The notes below the pieces were generated by a model. The model had not been told where the DNA came from and ran no database searches. It saw nothing but the letters and a program-made list of their open reading frames with translations. 64,000 nt of DNA. Source: Anatilimnocola floriformis (GTDB taxonomy: Bacteria > Planctomycetota > Planctomycetia > Pirellulales > Pirellulaceae). This document shows, one piece after another, positions 37,016-46,057 of this stretch (its first letter is position 1; every line of letters begins with the position of its first letter). Position numbers and translations under genes: made by a program. The stretch is from positions 3,596,001-3,660,000 of the forward strand of contig NZ_JAMLFW010000001.1 of assembly GCF_024256385.1 (NCBI RefSeq), in the 5' to 3' direction.

Positions 37016-38512
37016 ATGAAAGTCTTTGCCTTAGTTCTGGCAATCATCACCCTAATCACATCTTCATCGGTACGGGCGGCCGATAGTACGACCGGCGCTA
37101 AGCAGTTGCCGAATATCGTGCTGCTGCTGAGTGACGATCACAGCTATCCGTACTTGAGCACTTACGGCAGTCCGAACGTCAAGACTCCGGTCCTCGACAA
37201 GCTCGCCGCTGAAGGGATGAAGTTTCATCGCTTTTTCACGGGCGCGCCGCAGTGTGTGCCATCGCGGGCCACTCTGATGACAGGTCGTTCGCCGGTGGCT
37301 GCACGAATGACGCGTTTTTCCTCGCCGTTGCCGCGCGATGAAGTGACACTACCGGAGTTGCTGCGGGAGAAAGGAAACTATTACACGGGTGTGTGTGGTC
37401 GGAACTTTCATCTCGATGGAGCAGCCCGAGCTGGCGCCGCCATTTCAGAGGTGTTCAAAGACCACAACCTGCAAACTTTCAAAGATCGCGTTGATTACTT
37501 GAATACGGGTAGCGATGTTCAAGTTTCCGGTCAGGTCGAGGAGTTCCTTGCCAAGCGTCCTGCCGGCAAACCATTCTTTTTGTGGGCCAGTTTCAGTGAC
37601 CCGCATCACGTGTGGAACGCCCCCGCTGAATTTCGTCCCGATCCGAAGACGCTTGTCTTGCCCGCCCACTGGCCTGATTTGCCAGCATTGCGCGAACAAT
37701 TGGCTGATTACTTTGCCGAGATCAATCGCCTCGATCAGACGATCGCCGGTGTGCTGGCGACGCTAAAGAAAAGCGGTGGCCTCGAAAATACGATTCTCGT
37801 TTTCTGTGGCGATAACGGCGCCGCCCTACCGCACGGCAAAGGTTCGCTCTACGACCCGGGCTCGAATGTCCCGTTCTTCATTCATTGGCCTAGTGTCATC
37901 AAGGCCGGTGGCGACTCGCGTACTCTGTTGAGCGGCGAAGACCTCGCACCGACGCTCTTGGCCGCAGCGGGAATCGAGCCAGGCAACAAGATGAGTGGCC
38001 GGAGCTTTCTGCCGTTGCTGAAGGGTGAGAAGTACCAAGCGCGCGAGCATGTGTTCGTGGAACGCGGTCCGCACGGATCCGCGCCAGTCACCGTCAACAT
38101 GACGAACGCCGGCTATGATCTCGGTCGAGCGGTTCGCAGCGATCGTTACAAGTTTATTTACAACTGCACTCCGTGGATTCCGTATTCGCCGGTCGACTCG
38201 GCAGGTGGGGCGGGTTGGAAAGCCATACAGGAAGCGAACGCAGCAGACCAACTTGCGGCTGGACTCCGTGCCACTTACTTCACGACGCCTCGCCCTGTTT
38301 ACGAACTGTACGACCTTAATGCCGATCCGTCGGAGTTAAGCAATCTGAGCGGCAAGCCGGAAGTTGCCGAAGTCGAACGAGATCTGCGCTCGGCCCTCGC
38401 CAAGAAGATGATCCTCGATTTCGACTATTTGCCGCTCCCGGCGTTGCTGGGCGACGATGGCCTGCCTGCGAATAACAAAAAGAAGGGTGGCGGCAAGAAG
38501 CAGGGCAAATAG
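37016..38512 (+). CDS. Exported sulfatase (type I, formylglycine-dependent)
   Basis: A 498-residue protein. I start at MKVFALVLAIITLITSSSVRAA, a Sec signal peptide, rather than 36980. The metal-binding LLLSDDHSY (Asp40-Asp41) is followed by the sulfatase signature QCVPSRATLMTGR, where Cys80 is converted to formylglycine. Later motifs are FCGDNGAALPHGKGSLYDPG (about 265-285) and YELYDLNADPSELSNL. It hydrolyses sulfate esters, in Planctomycetes often of algal polysaccharides or glycans. The C-terminus is Lys/Gly-rich (KKKGGGKKQGK). It is followed 41 bp later by a large secreted gene. Confidence 0.95.
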   Translation: MKVFALVLAIITLITSSSVRAADSTTGAKQLPNIVLLLSDDHSYPYLSTYGSPNVKTPVLDKLAAEGMKFHRFFTGAPQCVPSRATLMTGRSPVAARMTRFSSPLPRDEVTLPELLREKGNYYTGVCGRNFHLDGAARAGAAISEVFKDHNLQTFKDRVDYLNTGSDVQVSGQVEEFLAKRPAGKPFFLWASFSDPHHVWNAPAEFRPDPKTLVLPAHWPDLPALREQLADYFAEINRLDQTIAGVLATLKKSGGLENTILVFCGDNGAALPHGKGSLYDPGSNVPFFIHWPSVIKAGGDSRTLLSGEDLAPTLLAAAGIEPGNKMSGRSFLPLLKGEKYQAREHVFVERGPHGSAPVTVNMTNAGYDLGRAVRSDRYKFIYNCTPWIPYSPVDSAGGAGWKAIQEANAADQLAAGLRATYFTTPRPVYELYDLNADPSELSNLSGKPEVAEVERDLRSALAKKMILDFDYLPLPALLGDDGLPANNKKKGGGKKQGK

Positions 38513-38553
38513 TTTTTCGTTTCGTTCTATTGGGTTGACTGGAGTCTGAAATC

Positions 38554-41487
38554 ATGGCCGACAAAAAGTCAGGGATGATCGCAGTTCTGCTGCTGTTGGT
38601 TCTTATTCTTCCGGCATTCGGTCAAAAAGCCGCGGAAATTAAGTTGTCCGGTCAAGTTGTGGGCGAAGATGGAAAGCCGGTTGCCGGCGTCAACGTTCGC
38701 TCGACAACTTGGCCGATTACACGCACTTCAATCGAAGCCGATCGAGAAGGACGTTTTAAGATTCCAGCCGAGATCGGCCAGACAGGTATTCACGCCTTAA
38801 TTTGTTTGGCCGAGTCGACGGACGGTCGTTTGGCATACGTCGCGGTCCGCCAATTGAACCCCAAGCCAATTCGCCTAGTTCTCAAGCAACCGAAGCACCT
38901 CGCAGTCGAAGTACAAGATTCCGAAGGAACGCCTCTGTCCAGCGCACCGGTGGAGTTCCTCGCGGATCTGTACACGCTCGCTGTTGGTCGAACGGATGCC
39001 AAGGGCCGAACGCTGCTTAAGGTTCCCGAAGACGCGAACGATTGGTCCGTGATTTCTTACCGGGCTGGTCTCGGGTTCGATTACGCAACTGCGAACGGCA
39101 AAGAACGAACCAACAAGCCACTGCCCGATCAAGTCACGCTCAGGTTAGATGGCGCACGCACGGTTCGCGTTCGCGCAATCGATCGAAATGACAAACCCCT
39201 AGCAGGCATCCACGTTTTTCCTTGGTACTTTCGCAAAAAAGGATATGACTCAGACATCAACTTAAGCGGTCGCACGTCAATCGACGTCCAGACGAATGAG
39301 CAAGGGATAGCCGTGCTTGGCTGGCTGCCGCAGAGCTTCGAGGAAGTTTTGCCGATCGTGGCACAGAGCGACGAATATCATGTCTTCGGCGATTTTGTTT
39401 CTCTGTCAGCTGCGAATCCCGCGGAGGAAGTGACGCTCAAGCTGCTTCCGCTGGAAGAACTCTCGGGACGAGTCCAGTTCGCCGATGGTCAACCCGCAGC
39501 ACAGGCCAAAGTAAGGATTGTCGGTCATGCGGAACATTCATACTTCGATCGCACGATTCTGACCGATGCGGACGGACGCTATCGCCTGAAGGTCTATGCC
39601 GAAACGCCCTACGTTTTGGAGGCGAGAAAAGGTAGCGCCGTTTCATCGACTCGCAGCGACGTAGTGATACGCGCCGACAAGCCAGCGAAGGGCGTTGACC
39701 TCGAATTGGCGCCGGGCGTGAGGCTGCAAGGAAAAATTATGTCTGGAAAATCGCAGCAACCAGTACCTGACCACTATATCTCGGTCAACTCGACACACGC
39801 GATCGCCCCCGAACTGATGGCGGAACGTGCTGAAAAATCACTCAATTCGACAACCTTCTCGCGCGTACTTCAAACGTCGGCCGACGGAACTTACGAAGTC
39901 TTGCTCGCTCCGGGTGAGTACCAGCTGCATGGCCCTGGGCCAAACAGGATTGCCAAATTGGAGATTCCCAAAATCGGAGCGGCTGCGGAAATCGTGAAGG
40001 ACTTCCAAATCGCAAAGCCTGGTAAGGGACCACTAGCGGGCAAAGTGGTCGATCAGGATGGCAAGCCGGTTCCTGCTGCGCTGGTGCAAGGTCGCTATGC
40101 ATCGCGGGACGTCACGGCAACGCTCGACAAGTTTAACTGTGATTCTAACGGAGAGTTTCTACAAACACGTCGCTTCGCCCCACTCGTCATCTTTTCACAT
40201 TCGGCCGACGGAAAATTAGCGGGTGTTGTGCGGAGCGAAGAGGAAGAGGCCGAAGTGAAACTGACGTTGCGCCCGGTCACGACGGCGTTAGGAGTGCTAA
40301 AGGACGAGGAGGGCCAAACGCTCGCAGGAAAAACCGTCCAATACGGGATTCGCGTTTATTTTGGTGAGCCGCGGCGCAGCGGATTCAGCGATAGTTTCGG
40401 CGGCGAATCAAAGACTGACGAGAATGGCCGATTTAAACTTGAGGGGCTTGTTCCGGGCGAAGAGTATCGCGTCAGTTTGCAGCTCAATCCTAGCACTTGG
40501 CTTGAACTTACCGCGCTGACCGCCAAGGATTCGGCGCCAGTCGAAATGGGCGTTTTTTCGGTGGACCCTGAAGCAGACGACGAGCGAGATCTACTTGCGC
40601 CAAGACATTGGTCGATCCAAGCATTTGCGAATCAGAAAAACCTTGCGCCGGAAAAACGAGTTGATGTGTTAGTGGAAGAGGCCAAACGCGAACACACACG
40701 TTCGCTGTTACTATTTGGCGATCCGCTGGATCCGGCCTGCATTAACCTTTATGCGCTGTGGGTTCGTGGTGCAGCGCAACTTGACAAGTCAAGTGCGGGC
40801 ACAGCGGACTACACACATCCTAGTGAACTACGCTGGGAGTTTGAAGTCGCAGCGTTGAATACGGACCGCGTCGAAGTTCGTGATTTGGCCAAGCGACTGA
40901 AGGCCGATGCGGGCGCAAAGCAACCGTGGCTGGCTGCTCTAGATGAGGAAGGCCGATTGACTGCGAGCTATTCACTAATTCAGCAGGACGACAAGCTTGA
41001 CCCACGTAGTCTCAGTGCGTGGCTTGAAAAACAGAAATTGCCGCAGCGCGACGCTCAGAAAATGCTTGATACGGCGCTGGTTCAAGCGAAAGCAGACGAC
41101 AAGAAGGTTTTCCTCATTTTCTCGGCATCCTGGTGCGGTCCATGCCGGCTGCTGTCACGATTTCTCGCGACTCACAAAGTCGAACTCAGCAAACATTTCG
41201 TCTTTGTGAAGCTCGATGTCAGCCGTGATGAAAACGCCGAAGCATTGCAAGAGCGTTTCCCCGAAAGCAAGACAGGCGGGATTCCGTGGTTCTGCGTTCT
41301 GGATCACGACGGCAAAGAGATCGTGAACTCTAACTTACCGAAGACGACAGCCGACAGCGAGAACGCCAACATCGGCTTCCCTACCAAGGCAGAGGAAACG
41401 TCACACTTTGCCGAAATGCTGAAGACCTCAGCGCCACGATTGTCTGAAAATCAACTGAAGTCAATTGTTGGTGCGCTGAAACAATAG
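38554..41487 (+). CDS. Secreted multidomain protein: carboxypeptidase-regulatory-like repeats plus C-terminal thioredoxin
   Basis: A 977-residue protein. MADKKSGMIAVLLLLVLILPAFG is a signal peptide. Residues 30-680 consist of repeated beta-sandwich modules of the carboxypeptidase regulatory (CarboxypepD_reg) type: LSGQVVGEDGKPVAGVNVRS, LSGRVQFADGQPAAQAKV, LAGKVVDQDGKPVPAALV, VLKDEEGQTLAGKTVQYG. The C-terminal 130 residues are a thioredoxin-like domain with WCGPC near residue 859. Between them lies a helical segment. A redox role at the envelope is likely. It shares direction and close spacing with the sulfatase; a link to sulfatase maturation is speculation. Confidence 0.88.
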   Translation: MADKKSGMIAVLLLLVLILPAFGQKAAEIKLSGQVVGEDGKPVAGVNVRSTTWPITRTSIEADREGRFKIPAEIGQTGIHALICLAESTDGRLAYVAVRQLNPKPIRLVLKQPKHLAVEVQDSEGTPLSSAPVEFLADLYTLAVGRTDAKGRTLLKVPEDANDWSVISYRAGLGFDYATANGKERTNKPLPDQVTLRLDGARTVRVRAIDRNDKPLAGIHVFPWYFRKKGYDSDINLSGRTSIDVQTNEQGIAVLGWLPQSFEEVLPIVAQSDEYHVFGDFVSLSAANPAEEVTLKLLPLEELSGRVQFADGQPAAQAKVRIVGHAEHSYFDRTILTDADGRYRLKVYAETPYVLEARKGSAVSSTRSDVVIRADKPAKGVDLELAPGVRLQGKIMSGKSQQPVPDHYISVNSTHAIAPELMAERAEKSLNSTTFSRVLQTSADGTYEVLLAPGEYQLHGPGPNRIAKLEIPKIGAAAEIVKDFQIAKPGKGPLAGKVVDQDGKPVPAALVQGRYASRDVTATLDKFNCDSNGEFLQTRRFAPLVIFSHSADGKLAGVVRSEEEEAEVKLTLRPVTTALGVLKDEEGQTLAGKTVQYGIRVYFGEPRRSGFSDSFGGESKTDENGRFKLEGLVPGEEYRVSLQLNPSTWLELTALTAKDSAPVEMGVFSVDPEADDERDLLAPRHWSIQAFANQKNLAPEKRVDVLVEEAKREHTRSLLLFGDPLDPACINLYALWVRGAAQLDKSSAGTADYTHPSELRWEFEVAALNTDRVEVRDLAKRLKADAGAKQPWLAALDEEGRLTASYSLIQQDDKLDPRSLSAWLEKQKLPQRDAQKMLDTALVQAKADDKKVFLIFSASWCGPCRLLSRFLATHKVELSKHFVFVKLDVSRDENAEALQERFPESKTGGIPWFCVLDHDGKEIVNSNLPKTTADSENANIGFPTKAEETSHFAEMLKTSAPRLSENQLKSIVGALKQ

Positions 41488-41797
41488 CTCTCGTGGTATG
41501 TGTCGCGAGGATTGCTCTCAGCTTCAATCGTTACGCGAGAAGGCCCGCGCGCTATTCTATAGGCTAAATTAATTAAGTCACTGCCGAAGGACGCCTTCTT
41601 GACACGTAGCGAAGGTCGCGGCTAGTTTCCTGGAATAACTAATTTGCCGACCGGAACACCGGAAGCCAACTCTTCGCCTTCGCGAGCAGTTGGCTTTTTT
41701 TGTCTATCCGCGTTGGTTCCTAGCGCTACCCCCAAAGACCGACGTTCGCAGCTACTCGCTCGATGGCAGATGGAAATCAATTCCGTTGGAGGACCAC
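41488..41797. promoter_or_regulatory. Leader region of the cysteine dioxygenase-like fusion gene
   Basis: TTGACA at 41599-41604 and TAGTTT at 41623-41628 (18 bp apart) form a possible promoter. About 40 bp later an intrinsic terminator sits before the coding region, as in attenuators. No other gene is supported in this gap. Confidence 0.4.
41665..41701 (+). terminator. Intrinsic terminator, possible attenuator
   Basis: GCCAACT and AGTTGGC form the outer stem and TCGC/GCGA the inner one, followed by seven T residues. It lies 178 bp past the previous stop and 97 bp before the next start, so it may end the upstream transcript or attenuate the next. Confidence 0.75.
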
Positions 41798-43735
41798 ATG
41801 CTGGAGTTGAATGATCCACTGGGGCGACTGGTGCGCAAACTAGATGATTTGCGCCCTGATCCCTCGCTTATCAACCTCGCCGCAGCGCTAAAATCGGCAA
41901 AGCTCACAGCAGCCGACGTCGCCGCTTTCGCGCAGACGTCTCCGAAGAGCTATCACCGATCTTTGGTGGTTCGCCGCGACCACTACGAGCTGCTGGTTCT
42001 CACGTGGTTGCCTGGACAAGGAAGTGTGCCGCACGACCATGCTGGCTCGGTTTCAGCGATGCTCGTTTTGCAGGGAGTCGCAGCCGAGGGCTGCTGGCGG
42101 ACTGCTGCCGATGGTTACGTCGATCTGGAATACGAAGCGCAAGTGTTGCCGGGTGAAATTACAGCCTGGCAGGACGCGGGATTGCATACGGTTCGCAACG
42201 CTTCGCCCAACGGTGAGCCACTTGTGACAGTTCACGTTTATGCGCCGCCGCTGCGTGATTTTCGCAGATTTGTGCCTCGGCCCACACGGGTCGCGGTGTC
42301 CCAAGATCAACAGCGACCTGTCCAAGATATTGTAGTCATCGGTGGCGGCTTTAGCGGTTCGATGACTGCAGCGCAGATCTTGCGGCAGGCCAGCCATCAA
42401 GCGACACCGGTTCGTGTCCATCTCATCGAGCGGCAAGGCGCCATTGGTGAAGGGCTCGCTTACAGTACGCGCGACCTCGCGCATTTGCTGAACGTACCTG
42501 CTGGCCGCATGAGCGCCTGGCCGGATCTTCCTGATGACTTTCGCCAATGGGCCGACCGGAATTACGGCCCTGTCCAAGCAGGAGATTTTCTGCCGCGTCG
42601 GTATTACGGCGAGTATGTCCGGGAGACACTACTCGCGGCCTCACAAAAAGCGAGTCCGCATGTACAGCTGCTGGTTCACTTCGACGAAGTGCGACGACTG
42701 GCTCGCCACCCGGCCGGTGGCTGGATGGTGAACTTCGCCCGTGGCACTTCTCTGCCTGCGGCTGCCGTGGTACTCGCAATTGGGCATCGCCCGCCACCAG
42801 ATCCGATCGGCAAATTGTGGAGCGGTCCGCGCGAGCGATTCATCGCCGATCCCTGGCGCCCCTTCGCAACCAACCCAATTGCGCCGTCGGATCCTGTTGT
42901 CGTTCTGGGCAGTGGACTAACTGCCGTCGATGCCGCGCTGTCGCTTTCGACACAGCCGCGCAGCGCTTCGATCACTTTGGTATCACGTCGCGGTCTACTG
43001 CCTCAAGCCCACGCCGCCGCGCATGGCGCTCCACCTGATTTGACCGAGGTCGTGAACGAGCACCTGCAATCGCCAGCAGGGGTGCAGGTGAAGTCCCTTT
43101 TCCGACAACTGCGCGAGATTGTTGATCGAGTGACGCAACAAGGTCAAACCTGGCGAGTAGCAATCGACGCACTTCGGCCGCACACCGCCGATCTCTGGCG
43201 AGCCGCAAATCCACAGCAACGCCAGCTTTTTTTGCGCCACGTCAGGCCTTTTTGGGAAGTTCATCGGCATCGTATGGCTACTGGTGTGGCGGAGCGTTTC
43301 CACGGATTGATGAAGCAAGGCATGGTGAAAGTTATTGCTGGGCGGGTCTCAGCTGCGCAGGCCAGTGAGGAATCTGTTCGACTCTACGTTCGCGACAAGG
43401 GAGAGGAGCGGCTGCGCGAAGTGACGGCTCAGTGGGTGATTAACTGCACCGGCCCTTCGGCCTCGAACAGCGCGGAATCGAATCCGGTAATTGGCTCGCT
43501 GTTGATCCACGGCTGGGTTCAGCCTGATCCTCTAGCGCTTGGTCTGGAAACGACGGTTGACGGCGAAATCGTGGATTCGCAAGGAACCACTGCCAGCAAT
43601 CTCTTCGTCGTCGGCACGCTTCGCAAACCAATTTCTTGGGAAAGCACTGCAGTTCCTGAATTGCGCGCGCAGGCGGCAACAGTTGCGCACAAGGCGATGC
43701 TGGCGGCACTGGGTACCAGTAACTGCAGAACTTAG
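41798..43735 (+). CDS. Fusion of a cysteine dioxygenase-like cupin and an FAD/NAD(P)-binding oxidoreductase
   Basis: A 645-residue protein. The ATG at 41798 follows GGAGG by six bases, better than the frame start at 41690. Residues 40-160 form a cysteine dioxygenase-type cupin: LTWLPGQGSVPHDHAGSVSAMLVLQG with PHDH at about 77-80 and the second motif AGLHTVRNASP. Cysteine dioxygenase oxidises cysteine to cysteine sulfinate. From residue 176 a flavoprotein follows: DIVVIGGGFSGSMTAAQIL (Rossmann GxGxxG), RQGAIGEGLAYSTRD, VVVLGSGLTAVDAALSL and WVINCTGPSA. This matches the FAD-NAD(P)-binding HdrA/MtaS-like family. Substrate of the fusion is unknown; thiol or sulfur chemistry is likely. Confidence 0.82.
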   Translation: MLELNDPLGRLVRKLDDLRPDPSLINLAAALKSAKLTAADVAAFAQTSPKSYHRSLVVRRDHYELLVLTWLPGQGSVPHDHAGSVSAMLVLQGVAAEGCWRTAADGYVDLEYEAQVLPGEITAWQDAGLHTVRNASPNGEPLVTVHVYAPPLRDFRRFVPRPTRVAVSQDQQRPVQDIVVIGGGFSGSMTAAQILRQASHQATPVRVHLIERQGAIGEGLAYSTRDLAHLLNVPAGRMSAWPDLPDDFRQWADRNYGPVQAGDFLPRRYYGEYVRETLLAASQKASPHVQLLVHFDEVRRLARHPAGGWMVNFARGTSLPAAAVVLAIGHRPPPDPIGKLWSGPRERFIADPWRPFATNPIAPSDPVVVLGSGLTAVDAALSLSTQPRSASITLVSRRGLLPQAHAAAHGAPPDLTEVVNEHLQSPAGVQVKSLFRQLREIVDRVTQQGQTWRVAIDALRPHTADLWRAANPQQRQLFLRHVRPFWEVHRHRMATGVAERFHGLMKQGMVKVIAGRVSAAQASEESVRLYVRDKGEERLREVTAQWVINCTGPSASNSAESNPVIGSLLIHGWVQPDPLALGLETTVDGEIVDSQGTTASNLFVVGTLRKPISWESTAVPELRAQAATVAHKAMLAALGTSNCRT

Positions 43736-43758
43736 CATTCCCGAAAAATGAACCCGCT

Positions 43759-43980
43759 CTAACTATTCTTTTTTTTGCGAGCTGGAGTCATCCGCTCGCT
43801 GCGCTGGAGTTGCACAACGACACCGTCTTGAACAACGATCTCGATATTGCCCGACTCCAATCCCTGCAATGCGTTCCGCAGTTGCTCAATCATTGCTTGC
43901 TCTTGAACGCTTGGGCTGGCCACAAAGGACTTAAGTGGAGGTTGGGCACTACTGCCGGAATAACTTGGTCGATGTCGCAT
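43759..43980 (-). CDS. YezD-like (DUF2292) small protein
   Basis: A 73-residue protein starting at MRHRPSYSGSS; the upstream codons to 44049 look unrelated. The C-terminal half, IEQLRNALQGLESGNIEIVVQDGVVVQLQRSE, has the IExLxxAL...GxVxIxVQDGxVVQxxRxE pattern of YezD/DUF2292 proteins. These are small proteins often placed near sulfur assimilation genes (recollection). It converges on the cysteine dioxygenase-like fusion, with 23 bp between stops, which fits that theme. Confidence 0.7.
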   Translation of the reverse strand: MRHRPSYSGSSAQPPLKSFVASPSVQEQAMIEQLRNALQGLESGNIEIVVQDGVVVQLQRSERMTPARKKKNS

Positions 43981-44384
43981 AGCAGGTTCGCAAGCGGTGA
44001 AGTTTTCTATCTGGCCGTAATATCTTCTGGCTAACCCGCCAGCTGTCACGGGCGAGAGCTAACTCGCCGATCACGGCAAACTCTTTACTTTGCCCTGCTT
44101 CGTCAGTGCTGGACTTTTTGAGCTGGAACGAGAGTTCGTTAGCACGCGAGTTGTTCTGGCACGCAAATCGCAAGCCAGAGCGATGCCACGACGGATCGCA
44201 AGTGGCTGCCGAACAGTTTGAACATCGGATGGTTCGGCAAATGACGGAGGCTTACCAGACTCTCTGGAGGCCAACCCAAACGGTCTGAGTTGAAACCATC
44301 AGGGCCGTCCGCTAACGAAGCCACTCGAAAGCGGCTTCGCAATTGTGGCAATTTCCCTGTTGTAAATGTTTTTGGGGATTTGAA
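43981..44384. other. Intergenic region
   Basis: No gene supported in 404 bp. Several open frames exist on both strands, but none has a family signature or a convincing ribosome site. Promoters for the YezD-like and DUF1559 genes are presumably here. Confidence 0.5.
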
Positions 44385-45317
44385 ATGAAACGGTTCACTT
44401 GCTCCGCTGCCTGCCAGCGTCGCTTTGGTTTCACACTTGTCGAGCTATTGGTGGTGATTGCGATCATCGGTGTGCTTGTGGCGCTCCTATTGCCGGCTGT
44501 CCAGGCAGCCCGCGAAGCGGCGCGACGCATGCAATGCAGTAACAATCTCAAGCAGATTGCGCTCGCGTCGCATAATTTTCACGACACTAATCTGTTCCTG
44601 CCGCCAGCCTTTTTGGGAGACAACTCCGATACGCCCAATGGTTGGGCTACCTGGGGTGCCATCGTGCTCCCCTTCGCTGAAGGAAACAATCAATACAACC
44701 TGTGGAACATCAAATACCGCGTCGCCGATCAAACGCCACAGGCCTATCAAAGTAAGATCAAGATGTACTACTGCCCTTCGCGGCTGCCGCATGTTCCTAG
44801 TGTCAGCGACTTTGCGAATCCGGGTGGTTCATTGACCGACTATGCCTGCAGCTTTGGCACGGCGGCCGACTACACCGCTTCCAATGGCGCGATGATTCCG
44901 AACATGCCCGACGTCGGCGTCGAGGCTTCCACGGGCCGAGACTATCTCGTCTCGTGGCGGGGGCAGCTCAACCTTGCCAGCATCACTGATGGCACGTCGA
45001 ACACCAGCTTCTATGGCGAAAAGCACATCCGCCCGGCTTCGCTCCGTGGCAAAAACGAAGATCGCAGCGTTTTCAGCGGCGTGCGCAATACGCATCGACG
45101 AATGATGGGGACGGCTGCCAACGGCGATGTGCGCCCGCTGCTACCGCCGACCGCCAACACCGCGGTGGCCAACAGCAGCTTCGGCAGCTCGCATCCAGGC
45201 ATCTGCTTGTTCGCGTTCTGCGATGGCAGCGTTCGCGCTCTGCAATTGCAAACCGACCTGACGACACTCTCGCGTGTGGTGCAGCGAGCCGATGGCGAAG
45301 TCATCAGCGGCCTGTAG
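44385..45317 (+). CDS. DUF1559 prepilin-like protein
   Basis: A 310-residue protein starting at [67 protein letters not shown]; the ATG at 44343 would put 14 residues ahead of it. The type IV pilin motif is at residues 14-40. DUF1559 hallmarks are [19 protein letters not shown] and the ending [15 protein letters not shown]. The GFTLVE cleavage site predicts processing by a prepilin peptidase. Confidence 0.94.
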   Translation: MKRFTCSAACQRRFGFTLVELLVVIAIIGVLVALLLPAVQAAREAARRMQCSNNLKQIALASHNFHDTNLFLPPAFLGDNSDTPNGWATWGAIVLPFAEGNNQYNLWNIKYRVADQTPQAYQSKIKMYYCPSRLPHVPSVSDFANPGGSLTDYACSFGTAADYTASNGAMIPNMPDVGVEASTGRDYLVSWRGQLNLASITDGTSNTSFYGEKHIRPASLRGKNEDRSVFSGVRNTHRRMMGTAANGDVRPLLPPTANTAVANSSFGSSHPGICLFAFCDGSVRALQLQTDLTTLSRVVQRADGEVISGL

Positions 45318-46057
45318 TCATCAATTACCAGATTCGCTCACGGAATATTCCAGCACGTTTGCTGGAATCACCCGTGGGCAGTTACGGGTTCGGCGTGTTC
45401 TGTCGCAGAACTCGATCGATTGTCTTGAAAACAACTGCAAAGCACGCCGAGTTCTTTCCAAAGATCATTGAATTATTCAGCTTGGCACAGCACTCGCATT
45501 GGGCCGCGACCATCGGCGGTCACGCACTGCTGAGTTGAAACATCGCCTGTCCATGTTTGCCCTACGAATCAGATCCATGTACCAGCTCAACTCCCGCCCC
45601 CTAATTGCAGCTATCGCGCCGCCGGACACCCACATCGCCGCTCTCCGCAAAGCTTTGCAGCAAGCCATGCGAATGGAACTACGTTGGCGGCAGTCTCAGG
45701 CAGCCCGCGTCTTTCGCTGTAACTAGCTCCTTCAAAACACGGAAGTTTCCTCACCAATCGTCATTCACTCACTGCGGTTGCCTACTGAATTCATCAGAGG
45801 CTTCTGCTGACCTGAAAGCTTGGCTTCCGATTGCCGTGGTGGGCGGTCGGTGCAGCGGACCCTACACCGTTGTTATCCATGCATTCAGGTAGAGGCCCTG
45901 CGGTAAGCGGCCGGCGGAGAGGCCTGCCGCTTACCCAGGGCGGTTTTATCTCGAACTCCCGCCCAAATTTTTTAAAGCCGAGCAGTCGATCTGCAGGTGG
46001 TCCGCGCTCACCTACTTGGCGTCTGCGCGCAGTCGCCCACTGCTCGAAGGTATTCCC
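45318..46057. other. Intergenic region upstream of the giant RTX protein
   Basis: This 740-bp gap has no supported gene. A frame at 45541-45726 exists but shows no family features. A strong hairpin lies at about 45897-45940 (GGTAAGCGGC with GCCGCTTACC, extended by CCCTG/CAGGG), followed by CGGTTTTATC. It may terminate or regulate transcription in the leader of the giant gene. Confidence 0.5.

Noticed and set aside
45499-45726. A 75-codon plus-strand frame
   Set aside because: No family features and a weak start; I left the region as intergenic.
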